The position numbers and the translations under genes were made by a program. From an uncultured Alcaligenaceae bacterium (lineage in GTDB: Bacteria; Pseudomonadota; Gammaproteobacteria; Burkholderiales; Burkholderiaceae_B), in the NCBI GenBank assembly GCA_937952975.1, contig CALFXX010000052.1, positions 1 through 64,000 of the forward strand: DNA of 64,000 nt, given 5' to 3'. Positions 1 to 7,819 of this stretch are shown piece after piece. Below the pieces are notes generated by a model. That model was not told the DNA's origin and did no database searches. It saw only the letters and a list, made by a program, of their open reading frames with translations. Numbering within the stretch: the first letter of the stretch is position 1; each line of letters opens with the position of its first letter.

Positions 1-42
1 GCGTTGAGCGCCTTGGGTTTTGCCTGGTGGCAATTGGCTTAA
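1..42 (+). CDS. C-terminal end of an unidentified protein (partial)
   Basis: The window opens inside a reading frame that ends with ALSALGFAWWQLA and TAA. The hydrophobic, Trp-rich end suggests the last part of a membrane protein. It stops three bases before the DUF455 start, so the genes are probably cotranscribed. Too little is present to name a family. Confidence 0.5.
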   Translation, partial: ALSALGFAWWQLA

Positions 43-45
43 GCC

Positions 46-813
46 ATGGAACTCAGAGAGCGTGCTCTTGAGGCGCTGTGTCACGATACGTGGCAGGCAA
101 AGGCTGATTGTCTGAGTGGCTTGAGTCAGAGCACGGCGCTTGATACCGTGCGTACCTTGTCAGCCCCAACCGGTATCCCTGGTCGACCTGCGATCAAACT
201 TGTACCACCCGCACAGCTAGGCCTTCGCAGTGTGCATACGCTTGAGGGGCGCGCGGTGCTCATCCACGCGTTAGCCCACATTGAATTTAACGCGATCAAT
301 CTTGCGTTAGATGTGATGTGGCGTTTTGCAAACATGCCCGACAAGTTTTATTACGACTGGCTGCGCGTTGCACAAGAAGAGTGCGAGCACTTTGGCTTGC
401 TCAATCACCATTTACAAACCTTAGGTTATCAGTATGGCGATTTTTCAGGCCACGATGGCTTATGGGAGATGGCTGAGCGCACGCAAGAGGATGTGTTGGC
501 TAGATTGGCCTTGGTGCCTCGCACACTTGAGGCGAGAGGATTAGATGCGTCACCCGCTGTCCGCCACAAACTAGCGAGTGGGGGCGACCGCGCAGGCGCC
601 GAAATTATCGATATTATTTTGCGTGATGAAATCGGCCACGTAGCGATTGGCAATTATTGGTACCGCTGGCTGTGTACTGAACGTAGGTTAGATCCCATTA
701 ATACCTATACCGAACTAGCGACCACGTATCGCGCCCCGAAATTGAAAGGGCCGTTTAATGTTGAGGCCCGTTTGGCTGCGGGTTTTGAGGCGGCTGAGAT
801 CGCGTTGTTATGA
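46..813 (+). CDS. DUF455 family ferritin-like protein
   Basis: This 255-residue protein resembles the DUF455 family, helical ferritin-like proteins of uncertain function. Candidate di-iron ligands are visible: H79-E80 in a first helix, E112xxH115 (EECEH) in a second and E195xxH198 (DEIGH) in a third, with E186 one turn earlier. The ExxH pattern is typical of ferritin-like di-iron carboxylate proteins, so a metal-dependent redox role is possible, but no substrate is known. Its stop overlaps the next start by 4 bp (ATGA), which implies translational coupling with the hydrolase downstream. The family assignment comes from overall sequence feel and motif layout; the metal site is an inference. 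Confidence 0.75.
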   Translation: MELRERALEALCHDTWQAKADCLSGLSQSTALDTVRTLSAPTGIPGRPAIKLVPPAQLGLRSVHTLEGRAVLIHALAHIEFNAINLALDVMWRFANMPDKFYYDWLRVAQEECEHFGLLNHHLQTLGYQYGDFSGHDGLWEMAERTQEDVLARLALVPRTLEARGLDASPAVRHKLASGGDRAGAEIIDIILRDEIGHVAIGNYWYRWLCTERRLDPINTYTELATTYRAPKLKGPFNVEARLAAGFEAAEIALL

Positions 814-2372
814 CCACAACACAAAACATTCTCTTCATCATGGCTGATCAGTTTCGGGCAGATCACCTTGGCTGTGACGGGCACCCTTACTTAAAAACGG
901 CCAACCTTGATGCCTTGGCTAAACGCGGTGTGCGCTTTAGCCGCGCTTTTGTGAACTCGGGCGTATGCGGGCCTTCGCGCATGAGTTATTACACCGGCCG
1001 CTATCCTTCGAGCCACGGCACGACCTGGAACCGAGTGCCTTTGTCTGTTGGTGAAGTGACCTTTGGCGAATATCTTGCGCAGGCGAGGCGAGATTTGGTG
1101 CTGGCAGGTAAAACGCACGTGATCCCGGATCTTGCTGGGATGAAACGCCTGGGTATCGAAGGCGGCTCTGAGCTAGGTTATTTGTTAGCGCGTGGTGGTT
1201 TTCGTGAACTGGATCGCTATGACGGGCATCATCCACCGGGGGTTGAGAGCGGCTATCCCGCCTACTTAAAGCGTCAGGGGTATCTCTCGGATGACCCGTG
1301 GACCGATTTTGTTATCGCGGGGCAACTGCCCGATGGGCAGATCGTCAGCGGCTGGAATATGCGCAACACGTATCTTGCGGCTCGCGTGGCTGAGCCTCAT
1401 TCTGAAACGGCTTACATGACTAACCAGGCGCTTGAGTTTATGCGCGAGCAAGGCGATAAGCCGTGGGTCTTGCATCTGAGTTACGTTAAGCCTCACTGGC
1501 CTTACATGGCGCCCGCACCGTATCACAACAGGTACACAGCAGAGCAGTGTTTGCCCGTTGTGCGTAGTGAGCAAGAACGGGAAGGCGCCCATCCGGTAGT
1601 CGCGGCCTATCGGCAGCACGAAGAAAGCCAAAATTTTAGTCGTGACGAATGTATCCGAATCGTGCGCCCAGCCTATCAGGGCTTGATTCAGCAATTAGAT
1701 GATCATCTTGGCCGGTTATTTGAGTACATGGATGGTGCTGGATTAATGAAAAACACCTTGATCGTATTCACCTCGGATCACGGCGACTTATTAGGTGACC
1801 ACTGGCTAGGCGAAAAAGAATTGTTTTACGACGCGGTGCAACGCGTGCCGTGTATCGTGATGGATCCAGACGCGCGCGCAGACACCACGCGCGGCTCAGT
1901 GGATGATCGTTTTGTTGAAGCAGTAGATATGGTGCCTACCTTTCTTGAGGCGCTAGGCGTTGCAGGTGCGCCTGAGCGTATCGAAGGGCGCAGCCTGTTG
2001 CCTCTCACGCGCGGTGAGCCGACGCTGTGGCGTGACGCGGTATTCTCTGAGCTGGATTACAGCTTCAGGCAGGCGCGGCTGTTACTGAATAAAACACCGC
2101 AACAATCGCGCGCTTATTCGCTTCGTTCGGCGCGTTGGCGCTATGTGTATTGGCTCGACGAGCCCGAGCAGTTGTTTGACCTACAAAACGATCCACAAGA
2201 GCTAAATGACTTAGGGCGTGACGCTGCCTTTGCTAGCACGCGCGAGAGCTTGCGTACCCAGATGCTTGAGGCGCTCGCGCGGCGTAAGCGGCGCGTCACG
2301 ATGCCTGATGAGGCCGTTGAGCGCGGCACCAATGCGCATAAGCGCGCAGGCGTTTTTTTTGGGCAATGGTGA
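810..2372 (+). CDS. Sulfatase-superfamily phosphonate monoester hydrolase / phosphodiesterase
   Basis: This 520-residue alkaline phosphatase-superfamily hydrolase should be cytoplasmic, since no signal peptide is seen. The sulfatase signature CxPSR is present as C53-G-P-S-R57; C53 would be converted to formylglycine by a separate maturase. Metal ligands match the family: D13 in MADQFRADHLG and D323-H324 in TSDHGD. The motif spacing is close to that of characterised phosphonate monoester hydrolases (PMH), which cleave phosphonate monoesters, phosphodiesters and sulfate esters promiscuously. A plain arylsulfatase is the main alternative. It overlaps the DUF455 gene by 4 bp and converges on hipA. 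Confidence 0.8.
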   Translation: MTTTQNILFIMADQFRADHLGCDGHPYLKTANLDALAKRGVRFSRAFVNSGVCGPSRMSYYTGRYPSSHGTTWNRVPLSVGEVTFGEYLAQARRDLVLAGKTHVIPDLAGMKRLGIEGGSELGYLLARGGFRELDRYDGHHPPGVESGYPAYLKRQGYLSDDPWTDFVIAGQLPDGQIVSGWNMRNTYLAARVAEPHSETAYMTNQALEFMREQGDKPWVLHLSYVKPHWPYMAPAPYHNRYTAEQCLPVVRSEQEREGAHPVVAAYRQHEESQNFSRDECIRIVRPAYQGLIQQLDDHLGRLFEYMDGAGLMKNTLIVFTSDHGDLLGDHWLGEKELFYDAVQRVPCIVMDPDARADTTRGSVDDRFVEAVDMVPTFLEALGVAGAPERIEGRSLLPLTRGEPTLWRDAVFSELDYSFRQARLLLNKTPQQSRAYSLRSARWRYVYWLDEPEQLFDLQNDPQELNDLGRDAAFASTRESLRTQMLEALARRKRRVTMPDEAVERGTNAHKRAGVFFGQW

Positions 2373-2379
2373 GGTAGGT

Positions 2380-3663
2380 TTAGATTGGGGTGTTCACCCC
2401 AGCGGGTGCATTCAGAAACACGAAGGGATTTAGAAACTGTCGTCGCCAAAAGAGCTTTTTGTCGACGTCGCTCAACGAGGCCTCTTCACAAACCCCTTGC
2501 CACGCGTGGTCAATGATCTTGACTTGCTGATTGACGATGCTGATGGCTTCGTGTTGATTGAGCAAAAACAGTGAGGCTGCGGCAATGCAAGTACCGACTT
2601 GACTCGTGCGATCGTTGTCGCGAATCAGCATGGCTTGCGAGGCTTGTTGTCCTGTTCGTGATTGAGGACAAATGTCATAAGCCGGGGTCAACGTCAGTTG
2701 TTGTCCATCCCAAAACGCGGCATGGTTGCGCGCGTGATCATCGGTATTGCCGCACAAAATATTGAAAACAATTCTTGAGAAAAGCTCTCGCAGAGTGGGC
2801 TTTGGATTTGAGAAGCGGTGCCGAATAATCTCTGCAAGTTTTTCGTAACTGGCGTAGGCCGCCATCATTTCATCGAGCTCGAGTATCGTCAGCGCAGAGA
2901 CCATCGCGCGTCTGTGCCAACTTTCGTCGTGCCATGTTCGATCAAAGCGTTCGATTAACAACACGTCTTTACCTAGCGCACGACGCAAATGCACGGGCGC
3001 AACCTGTAGCCCAACTTTTTCGGCGAGGCGCATCGCGATAAATTCTGCTTTGACGACGCTGTACAGATCGTTGCTTGCAGAAAACTTAGCGATGTATTTG
3101 TGCTTACCATCATTCAGCATCACTTTTGGTCGGGCGCCGCCCAGCGAGGTGCCGTGCAATAAGGCTTGGTCTAGTTCGGATGAGAGCGGCATGCCGCGAT
3201 CGACTTTTTCGGCCGCTGTTAATAACTCTTCAAGTGTGGGTTGCGGTGTGTGTCTTGCGACATATTGAGTCGCAGAGTGTTGAAAATCGAGCGCGCCGAT
3301 TCTGTCGGAGCCTGACTCGAGCAAATAGGCCAACTCGCTGAGTTCAATCTGTGAAGCATCCACCCCAGCTGTACCGAGTTTGCGGTTAATGAGCACACGC
3401 CGTCCCCAGGCATCAGGTGAGGCGTCTCGAATACAACTGGGCATACTCATCATCGGTAGCAGCGGTTGTGACCCTGATCGCAAGGGTAGTTCGGGTGCAT
3501 ATAAGGCGATCGCATTGCTTCGAGCGAGATAGCTTTGACCGTAGTTGAACACTAACTGCTGACCTTGCTGAGAGAGCAGCCCCGCTACGACTGGCTCGAT
3601 GGCTGTTGGTAGCCAGACCCAGGCGTAGGCCTCTGAATACTTAGCACCGATTTCAGAAGTCAT
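2380..3663 (-). CDS. hipA: HipA-family serine/threonine kinase toxin
   Basis: HipA toxins are kinases of type II toxin-antitoxin modules; E. coli HipA phosphorylates glutamyl-tRNA synthetase and induces persistence. I place the start at the Met giving 427 residues because it overlaps the end of the upstream HTH gene by 11 bp, as usual for hipBA pairs; longer frames run far into that gene. The kinase features look intact: a Ser-containing loop GTSLGGARPK near 171-180 (equivalent to the autophosphorylated Ser), a candidate ATP-binding lysine at 193, catalytic NTDDHARNH at 306-314 with D309, and a metal-binding PAYDICP with D330. Nothing suggests inactivation. The target cannot be inferred from sequence. 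Confidence 0.9.
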   Translation of the reverse strand: MTSEIGAKYSEAYAWVWLPTAIEPVVAGLLSQQGQQLVFNYGQSYLARSNAIALYAPELPLRSGSQPLLPMMSMPSCIRDASPDAWGRRVLINRKLGTAGVDASQIELSELAYLLESGSDRIGALDFQHSATQYVARHTPQPTLEELLTAAEKVDRGMPLSSELDQALLHGTSLGGARPKVMLNDGKHKYIAKFSASNDLYSVVKAEFIAMRLAEKVGLQVAPVHLRRALGKDVLLIERFDRTWHDESWHRRAMVSALTILELDEMMAAYASYEKLAEIIRHRFSNPKPTLRELFSRIVFNILCGNTDDHARNHAAFWDGQQLTLTPAYDICPQSRTGQQASQAMLIRDNDRTSQVGTCIAAASLFLLNQHEAISIVNQQVKIIDHAWQGVCEEASLSDVDKKLFWRRQFLNPFVFLNAPAGVNTPI

Positions 3664-3991
3664 CTTTGACTTCTTTGGCGATGGCTCTAACGGCTTTAGG
3701 GAGTAATGCCATTTTTTCTTGGTGTAGGCCGAGATGGGAAGAAAGCTGCCTGGGGTCTTGCTCAAATAGGGGGACACCACAAATCGTGGCGACTTCAAAG
3801 ACTGCCCCAATTGAACAACTTGGGTCGCCTCGCTCGAGGCGCTGGAGAAGGGTGCGTGAGATGCCAGCGCGCGACGCCAAGTCGGACGTGGTCATGGATT
3901 TTTTGATGCGGGCTTCACGCACGAGTTGTCCGAGCAGCTGCAGTGCATTGCTGCTGTGTTGTGAAATGGGGCGTGAAAGGGGTTTAACCAT
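3653..3991 (-). CDS. hipB: HipB-like XRE antitoxin/repressor
   Basis: This 112-residue protein has one helix-turn-helix of the Cro/C1 type at about residues 20-75 (LASRAGISRTLLQRLERG as its recognition core). Its position directly upstream of hipA with an 11-bp overlap identifies it as the antitoxin and autorepressor. The C-terminal half (LHQEKMALLPKAVRAIAKEV) is probably the dimer or toxin contact region. The upstream DNA carries several TGAWTCA heptamers that are good candidate operators for it. The start is ATG with only a weak ribosome site, which fits a low-expression regulator. Confidence 0.85.
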   Translation of the reverse strand: MVKPLSRPISQHSSNALQLLGQLVREARIKKSMTTSDLASRAGISRTLLQRLERGDPSCSIGAVFEVATICGVPLFEQDPRQLSSHLGLHQEKMALLPKAVRAIAKEVKDDF

Positions 3992-4047
3992 GTTGGTTCA
4001 GGACGGACTGATCAGCCAAAAAGTTAAGCTGCAATTTAAAGTTTGGA

Positions 4048-4136
4048 TGAATCAGTTTCGCATAGGTATAGCCTAAAATCAATAGATTTGATTCATTAAT
4101 GATTCATTAAAAACTTTATGAATCATTAATGATACA
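4048..4136 (-). promoter_or_regulatory. Operator-like heptamer array upstream of hipBA
   Basis: Five copies of the heptamer TGATTCA/TGAATCA occur in an AT-rich stretch: TGAATCA at 4048, TGATTCA at 4089 and 4100, TGAATCA at 4119 and a one-mismatch TGATACA at 4130. The pairs 4089/4100 and 4119/4130 are each 11 bp apart, one helical turn, and together form an inverted arrangement. This is the pattern expected for cooperative HipB dimer binding and autoregulation. Binding is inferred from position and symmetry only. Confidence 0.55.
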
Positions 4137-4140
4137 TTGA

Positions 4141-4236
4141 TATCAGAATATCACCTATGCACATGGTCGCGACAAACGCGTGATTGAGGCCGGCATGAAG
4201 CGTTATCTCAAGAGCTTGACCGTCATTGCGCCTTAA
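4141..4236 (+). pseudogene. Possible 3' remnant of a displaced gene
   Basis: An open frame with ordinary coding-like codons starts immediately after a stop at 4138-4140 and reads YQNITYAHGRDKRVIEAGM, then KRYLKSLTVIAP and TAA. It has no start codon or ribosome site that would make sense and no upstream gene body, so it looks like the tail of a gene cut off where the hipBA promoter region now begins. It overlaps the end of the BenE gene by 14 bp on the other strand. With only 31 codons it could be chance; I could not assign a family. Confidence 0.28.
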
Positions 4237-5458
4237 AGTCATGGCGCTCCATCAGCCACGACACTGCAAAGCCCGCCACCAAGCCCCAAAATGCTGAACC
4301 GATATTGAACAGGCTGATATCGGCGACGGTTACAAGCAGGCTGACGAGGGCGCCCAAGGTAAACTTGCCTGAACCAAACGAGGTGACAAAGGCGCTTTGC
4401 AACGCGCGCAGCATGGCGAGGCCCGCTAACACCATAATGAAAGCTTTTGGGGTGGCCAAGGTGAGGTTGGTAAAGGTTGGCGCGAGAACTCCAAAGACCA
4501 AGGCTAGGCCGGCAAAGGTGAGTGCCCCAGTGTAGTGACGGGTTTTATCACCAGAGGAGCTGATCAAGGCATTTGTTGGGCCGGTAAGGCAAGAACTTAC
4601 GGCACCCACTGCAGCGCTCAAAGCAGCACCTATGCCGCAGGCGACGGCAATCGCGGTGATGGGCGGCTCGTGCCCTGCAGCCTTAAGTACAGCGACACCT
4701 TGGCCATTTTGCACGACCAACACCGTGATGGTCAGAGGAATAACTAGCTCTAACATTGCTGCCCAAGACCAGCTAGGCACCTGCAGGACTGGCTGGGCAA
4801 AACCGAGCGTACTTGAGTCGCCAGGATTGAGACGGCCTAGCAGCGTGATCATGATTGCACCGACCAATAGCGCTGCAATCACTGGCGGCATACGCCGCCC
4901 AAGCGCTGGGATGGCTGAGCATAGGAAAAACACAAGCACCATGGGGGCGGCGATCGCCGCATCACGATCGAGCGCGTGGATGACATCCAAGCCAAAGTGA
5001 AGAAACACACCTGCGACCATGCCCATGACGATTGGCATGGGTAGCGCAGACATGAGGCGCTTGACGAAACCGCTGAGCCCAAGCAGTAGGATCAGTAGAC
5101 TCGTTGCATAAAACGCGCCAATCACGGCAGAAAACGGTAAGTGCTGTAAGGCCGGGCCCACTAAAACAGTTCCCGGAATTGTCCAGCCGAAGGCCAGTGG
5201 CATTTGGTAGCGCCAGCTCATCACAAGCGACAGCAGCCCATTGACAAAAAACACACCAAATACCCACGAAGCTAGCTCTACTGACGTGAGCCCGCCTCGC
5301 GTACCGACCGAAAGCACTACAGCAAAGGGCCCCGTTGCTGCAAAAATAAAACCAATCAGACCGTTGGCGATGCTGTTGGTGCTAAGGTCTGCCAACACTT
5401 TGCGTAAGTGCGCACGTGGCTTTGGAGGGCGTTCGATTTGAAAAAACAAGACAGGCAC
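4223..5458 (-). CDS. BenE-family benzoate/H+ symporter-like transporter
   Basis: This 411-residue polytopic inner-membrane protein has about 12 hydrophobic segments and resembles BenE (benzoate membrane transport) proteins, for example GLIGFIFAATGPFAVVLSVG near the N-terminus and the conserved PLAFGWTIPGTVLVGPAL segment. BenE proteins import benzoate or related aromatic acids with protons. No aromatic degradation genes lie next to it, so the substrate here is uncertain. It is transcribed divergently from the AraC-type regulator, which is a plausible local controller, and runs into the possible gene remnant beside hipBA. Confidence 0.85.
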   Translation of the reverse strand: MPVLFFQIERPPKPRAHLRKVLADLSTNSIANGLIGFIFAATGPFAVVLSVGTRGGLTSVELASWVFGVFFVNGLLSLVMSWRYQMPLAFGWTIPGTVLVGPALQHLPFSAVIGAFYATSLLILLLGLSGFVKRLMSALPMPIVMGMVAGVFLHFGLDVIHALDRDAAIAAPMVLVFFLCSAIPALGRRMPPVIAALLVGAIMITLLGRLNPGDSSTLGFAQPVLQVPSWSWAAMLELVIPLTITVLVVQNGQGVAVLKAAGHEPPITAIAVACGIGAALSAAVGAVSSCLTGPTNALISSSGDKTRHYTGALTFAGLALVFGVLAPTFTNLTLATPKAFIMVLAGLAMLRALQSAFVTSFGSGKFTLGALVSLLVTVADISLFNIGSAFWGLVAGFAVSWLMERHDFKAQ

Positions 5459-5541
5459 CTATTTGGGCGAAATCTAGAAAACAGAGCTTAGCAGTGCGCA
5501 CAGCCACTGGAGCCAGTTGTTAAGTAGGCTATGAGAATGAT

Positions 5542-5557
5542 TGGCACAATTATTGCT
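5542..5557 (+). promoter_or_regulatory. Sigma-54 (-24/-12) promoter upstream of araC-type gene
   Basis: TGGCACAATTATTGCT matches the sigma-54 consensus TGGCAC-N5-TTGCW exactly in both boxes and spacing (GG at 5543-5544, GC at 5555-5556). It differs by one base from the plus-strand site at 24473. Transcription would start near 5568, giving a leader of about 120 nt before the regulator gene. A partial inverted repeat (CAGTG-N8-CACTG, 5492-5509) lies upstream and might bind an activator. Confidence 0.7.
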
Positions 5558-5686
5558 TGAAAACAAAGACTTTAACGGATGTGGAGAGTGTGCAGGACCA
5601 AGAAACTTGACTTTCTGAATTGGTTATTAGTAAAAAATACGTGGTGAACTATCCAAATCAATTATGGTGGCGTTTAGTCTACTTCT

Positions 5687-6655
5687 GTGGCGGCCAAAAT
5701 GTCTGAACAAGAATTTGATGTGCAGCAGACCCATAGCATTGAGCGCTGGGATCGCAATAAGTTAATTATGCAAAGCGCTGGTCGTGGGTGGTCGACTCTT
5801 TATGCGGCAGTGGCAACCGTCAACAGCTGGTCTGGCATATTGAACCCGGTTGGTCATTACTGTATTGGATTTTGCTTACGAGGCCCTGCGCAGTTAAGCG
5901 TGAGGCTGATGAGTCAGACCGAGGTACAAGAGGCAACCCTGTCCCCCAGACAGTTTTTGATTATTCCGGCCGATGAAGCGTCGCAGTGGAAGCGTCGTGG
6001 TTCGTCAGAAATGCTGATGCTGTATTTGAAGAAGGATCTCATCGAGGAGGTCAATAAAGAGGTGTTTGGCCGCTCGCGCGTGAACCTTGCTATTCGATTG
6101 GGTGCTACAGATCCGTTGTTAGAACAGCTTGCCCTCGCAGTACTAGAGGCTTTGCAACGCCCGAGCCTGGGCGCGACGCCTGTCTTTGTGGAAACATTGA
6201 CGCACACGTTTGCCGCACAGTTGCTAAAGGCCCACTCGGTCGAAGCTGAACAAGATGCCCCAACCTTAGCTTGTTACGAAAACTTTCGCTCTAACATGGC
6301 CCGTGTTCAAGCTTTTATCGATCGCTCTCTAGGTGAAGACTTGTCGCTTGAAGTTATTGCTAACCAGGCAAATATTAGTGTGTGTGGTTTGAAGCGACTG
6401 TTTCAGAGATATCACAGCACCTCACCGCATCAATATTTGCTCGAACGTCGCATCGCGAAAGCGGCTAGATTTTTAACGGAAACAGAATTGCCGATAGCAG
6501 AGGTGGCCTTAGAAACAGGTTTTTCAAGTCAAAGCCACTTTGCAACAGCGTTTAAAAAGAAAATTGGTTTATCGCCTAAGGCCTATCGTGAGGCAAGGGG
6601 TTCGATACTTACTATGAGCCATGGCGCCTTTAATGTTGAGCAAGCTCTTGCTTAA
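5687..6655 (+). CDS. AraC-family transcriptional regulator
   Basis: This 322-residue regulator has an N-terminal effector-sensing region (about 30-200, AraC-binding-like) and a C-terminal AraC/XylS DNA-binding domain with two HTH motifs (about 215-310), including LSLEVIANQANISVCGLKRL and the family signature around IAEVALETGFSSQSHFATAFKKKIG. The first start is GTG; an ATG four codons later (5699) is equally possible and neither has a good ribosome site. It diverges from the BenE transporter and converges on the cupin/ABC operon, either of which could be its target. A consensus sigma-54 promoter lies 130 bp upstream, which is unusual for an AraC gene. Confidence 0.85.
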   Translation: MAAKMSEQEFDVQQTHSIERWDRNKLIMQSAGRGWSTLYAAVATVNSWSGILNPVGHYCIGFCLRGPAQLSVRLMSQTEVQEATLSPRQFLIIPADEASQWKRRGSSEMLMLYLKKDLIEEVNKEVFGRSRVNLAIRLGATDPLLEQLALAVLEALQRPSLGATPVFVETLTHTFAAQLLKAHSVEAEQDAPTLACYENFRSNMARVQAFIDRSLGEDLSLEVIANQANISVCGLKRLFQRYHSTSPHQYLLERRIAKAARFLTETELPIAEVALETGFSSQSHFATAFKKKIGLSPKAYREARGSILTMSHGAFNVEQALA

Positions 6656-6664
6656 AGGCGCCAT
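6621..6664. repeat. 13-bp inverted repeat at the convergent araC/cupin junction
   Basis: ATGGCGCCTTTAA at 6621-6633 is repeated in perfect inverted form at 6652-6664, separated by 18 nt that can form a smaller AGCAAG/CTTGCT stem. It spans the AraC stop codon, so its left arm is coding. It has no T-tract on either side, but its place between convergent genes suggests a shared transcription end or RNA stabiliser. Confidence 0.55.
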
Positions 6665-6680
6665 CCCGCCCGGGTTGAGG

Positions 6681-7121
6681 CTAGCACGGTGGGGGTCGAC
6701 GTGCCGGTACGGCCCCTGCCGGCAATCTTTTAAAGTCAGTCGATGTCCGCATGCTACTTTCAACGCCGGCGGGCGAATACACGGCTAGGATTTTCACAGG
6801 CTCCCAACCGTGATTGATTGTCGAGTGAAAAGCTTTTTTAGGAATCGTCACTAAATCCCCGGCGCGGATGGTTTGATATTGTGGCTCGCCTTCGATAAAT
6901 TCAATCATCATTTCGGCCTCACCTGAAATAACGAAGATTAGTTGATCAGCGTCTAAATGTTGATGACGCATATGACCCTGACCCGGATCAAAATAAATTG
7001 AAACGGCACTCATAGAAGAGACGCCAGTGATCGCGGGTTCAGATAAAATTTTTCCGACAACCCAGTCAGAAACAATTGACTCGACCGCGTGTGGGCTGAC
7101 TGCTACGGGAGGACAATTCAT
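6681..7121 (-). CDS. Cupin-domain protein
   Basis: A single small cupin barrel of 146 residues. The first cupin motif is visible as G49-H-M-R-H53-Q-H55 followed by Q60, and the second around P94-x4-H99, so a metal site of three histidines plus Gln is likely. Small cupins of this kind act as dioxygenases, isomerases or sensors; the substrate cannot be told. It is the last gene of the ABC transporter/GST operon, 62 bp after the GST gene, and may modify the imported compound. Confidence 0.75.
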   Translation of the reverse strand: MNCPPVAVSPHAVESIVSDWVVGKILSEPAITGVSSMSAVSIYFDPGQGHMRHQHLDADQLIFVISGEAEMMIEFIEGEPQYQTIRAGDLVTIPKKAFHSTINHGWEPVKILAVYSPAGVESSMRTSTDFKRLPAGAVPARRPPPC

Positions 7122-7183
7122 TAATATATTCCTTTGGTGATCAAAAACTTTCGGTGTGAATTATTCATTTGTGTTGGGCTTAT

Positions 7184-7819
7184 CTAGGCTACGCGATCTC
7201 GAATAACCTGGGGCACCGGTACGCTATTTTTAAATGAAGATCGAAGCTCTAGTCGGTCAGAATAAATGGCAAGATTAGGATAGGTTTCGCGCCATGGCTT
7301 AGCGGGCCAACGCACGGTTAAGTAACGCAGCAAAGTTCCTACCGCAATATCAGCTAGGGTGAACGTATCACCATAACAAAATTCTTTTTCGCCAATCGTT
7401 GTTGATAAATATCTAAGCGCGCCGTCAACTTTTCGCTGCTGTCGATCAAACCAAGGTTGGCTTTGTTTGTCAGAATCGCGAGCGATTTCAAAAAACATTT
7501 GCACCAAAGCGTCGCAGGCTCCATCGACGATCACTTCAAAGCGCTTAACTTCCAGAATGCCATCGACGTCTTTTGGGAACAAGGGGGTTTCTGGGTGCTT
7601 GTATTCAACCCATTCATTGATATACCGCGATTCAAAAACACTCGAACCATCTGGACAAATTAAGACAGGCAGTTTTTCTAGAGGGTTGTAGCGTGGCGTC
7701 TGTGTGTCTGAGTTCCAGGGAACTTCAGTAATCAATTCGAACGGAATTCCTTTTTCTGCCAATTGAATTCTGACCTTGCGTGCATAAGGGCTTGGCGTGG
7801 CGCTGATAAGTTTATACAT
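7184..7819 (-). CDS. Glutathione S-transferase family protein
   Basis: A 211-residue protein with an N-terminal thioredoxin-fold GST domain ([25 protein letters not shown]) and a helical C-terminal domain ([15 protein letters not shown]). The start is set by a strong AAAGGAG site just upstream of ATG at 7819; the start lies inside the end of the ATPase gene (8-bp overlap), so the two are coupled. GSTs conjugate or reduce electrophiles with glutathione. Being part of an ABC import operon suggests it processes the transported substrate or that the substrate is a glutathione-like peptide, which is inference. Confidence 0.88.
   Translation of the reverse strand: MYKLISATPSPYARKVRIQLAEKGIPFELITEVPWNSDTQTPRYNPLEKLPVLICPDGSSVFESRYINEWVEYKHPETPLFPKDVDGILEVKRFEVIVDGACDALVQMFFEIARDSDKQSQPWFDRQQRKVDGALRYLSTTIGEKEFCYGDTFTLADIAVGTLLRYLTVRWPAKPWRETYPNLAIYSDRLELRSSFKNSVPVPQVIRDRVA

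Noticed and set aside
1266..1694. 142-codon minus-strand frame inside the sulfatase-like gene
   Set aside because: Antisense shadow of a clearly conserved protein; no start signal.
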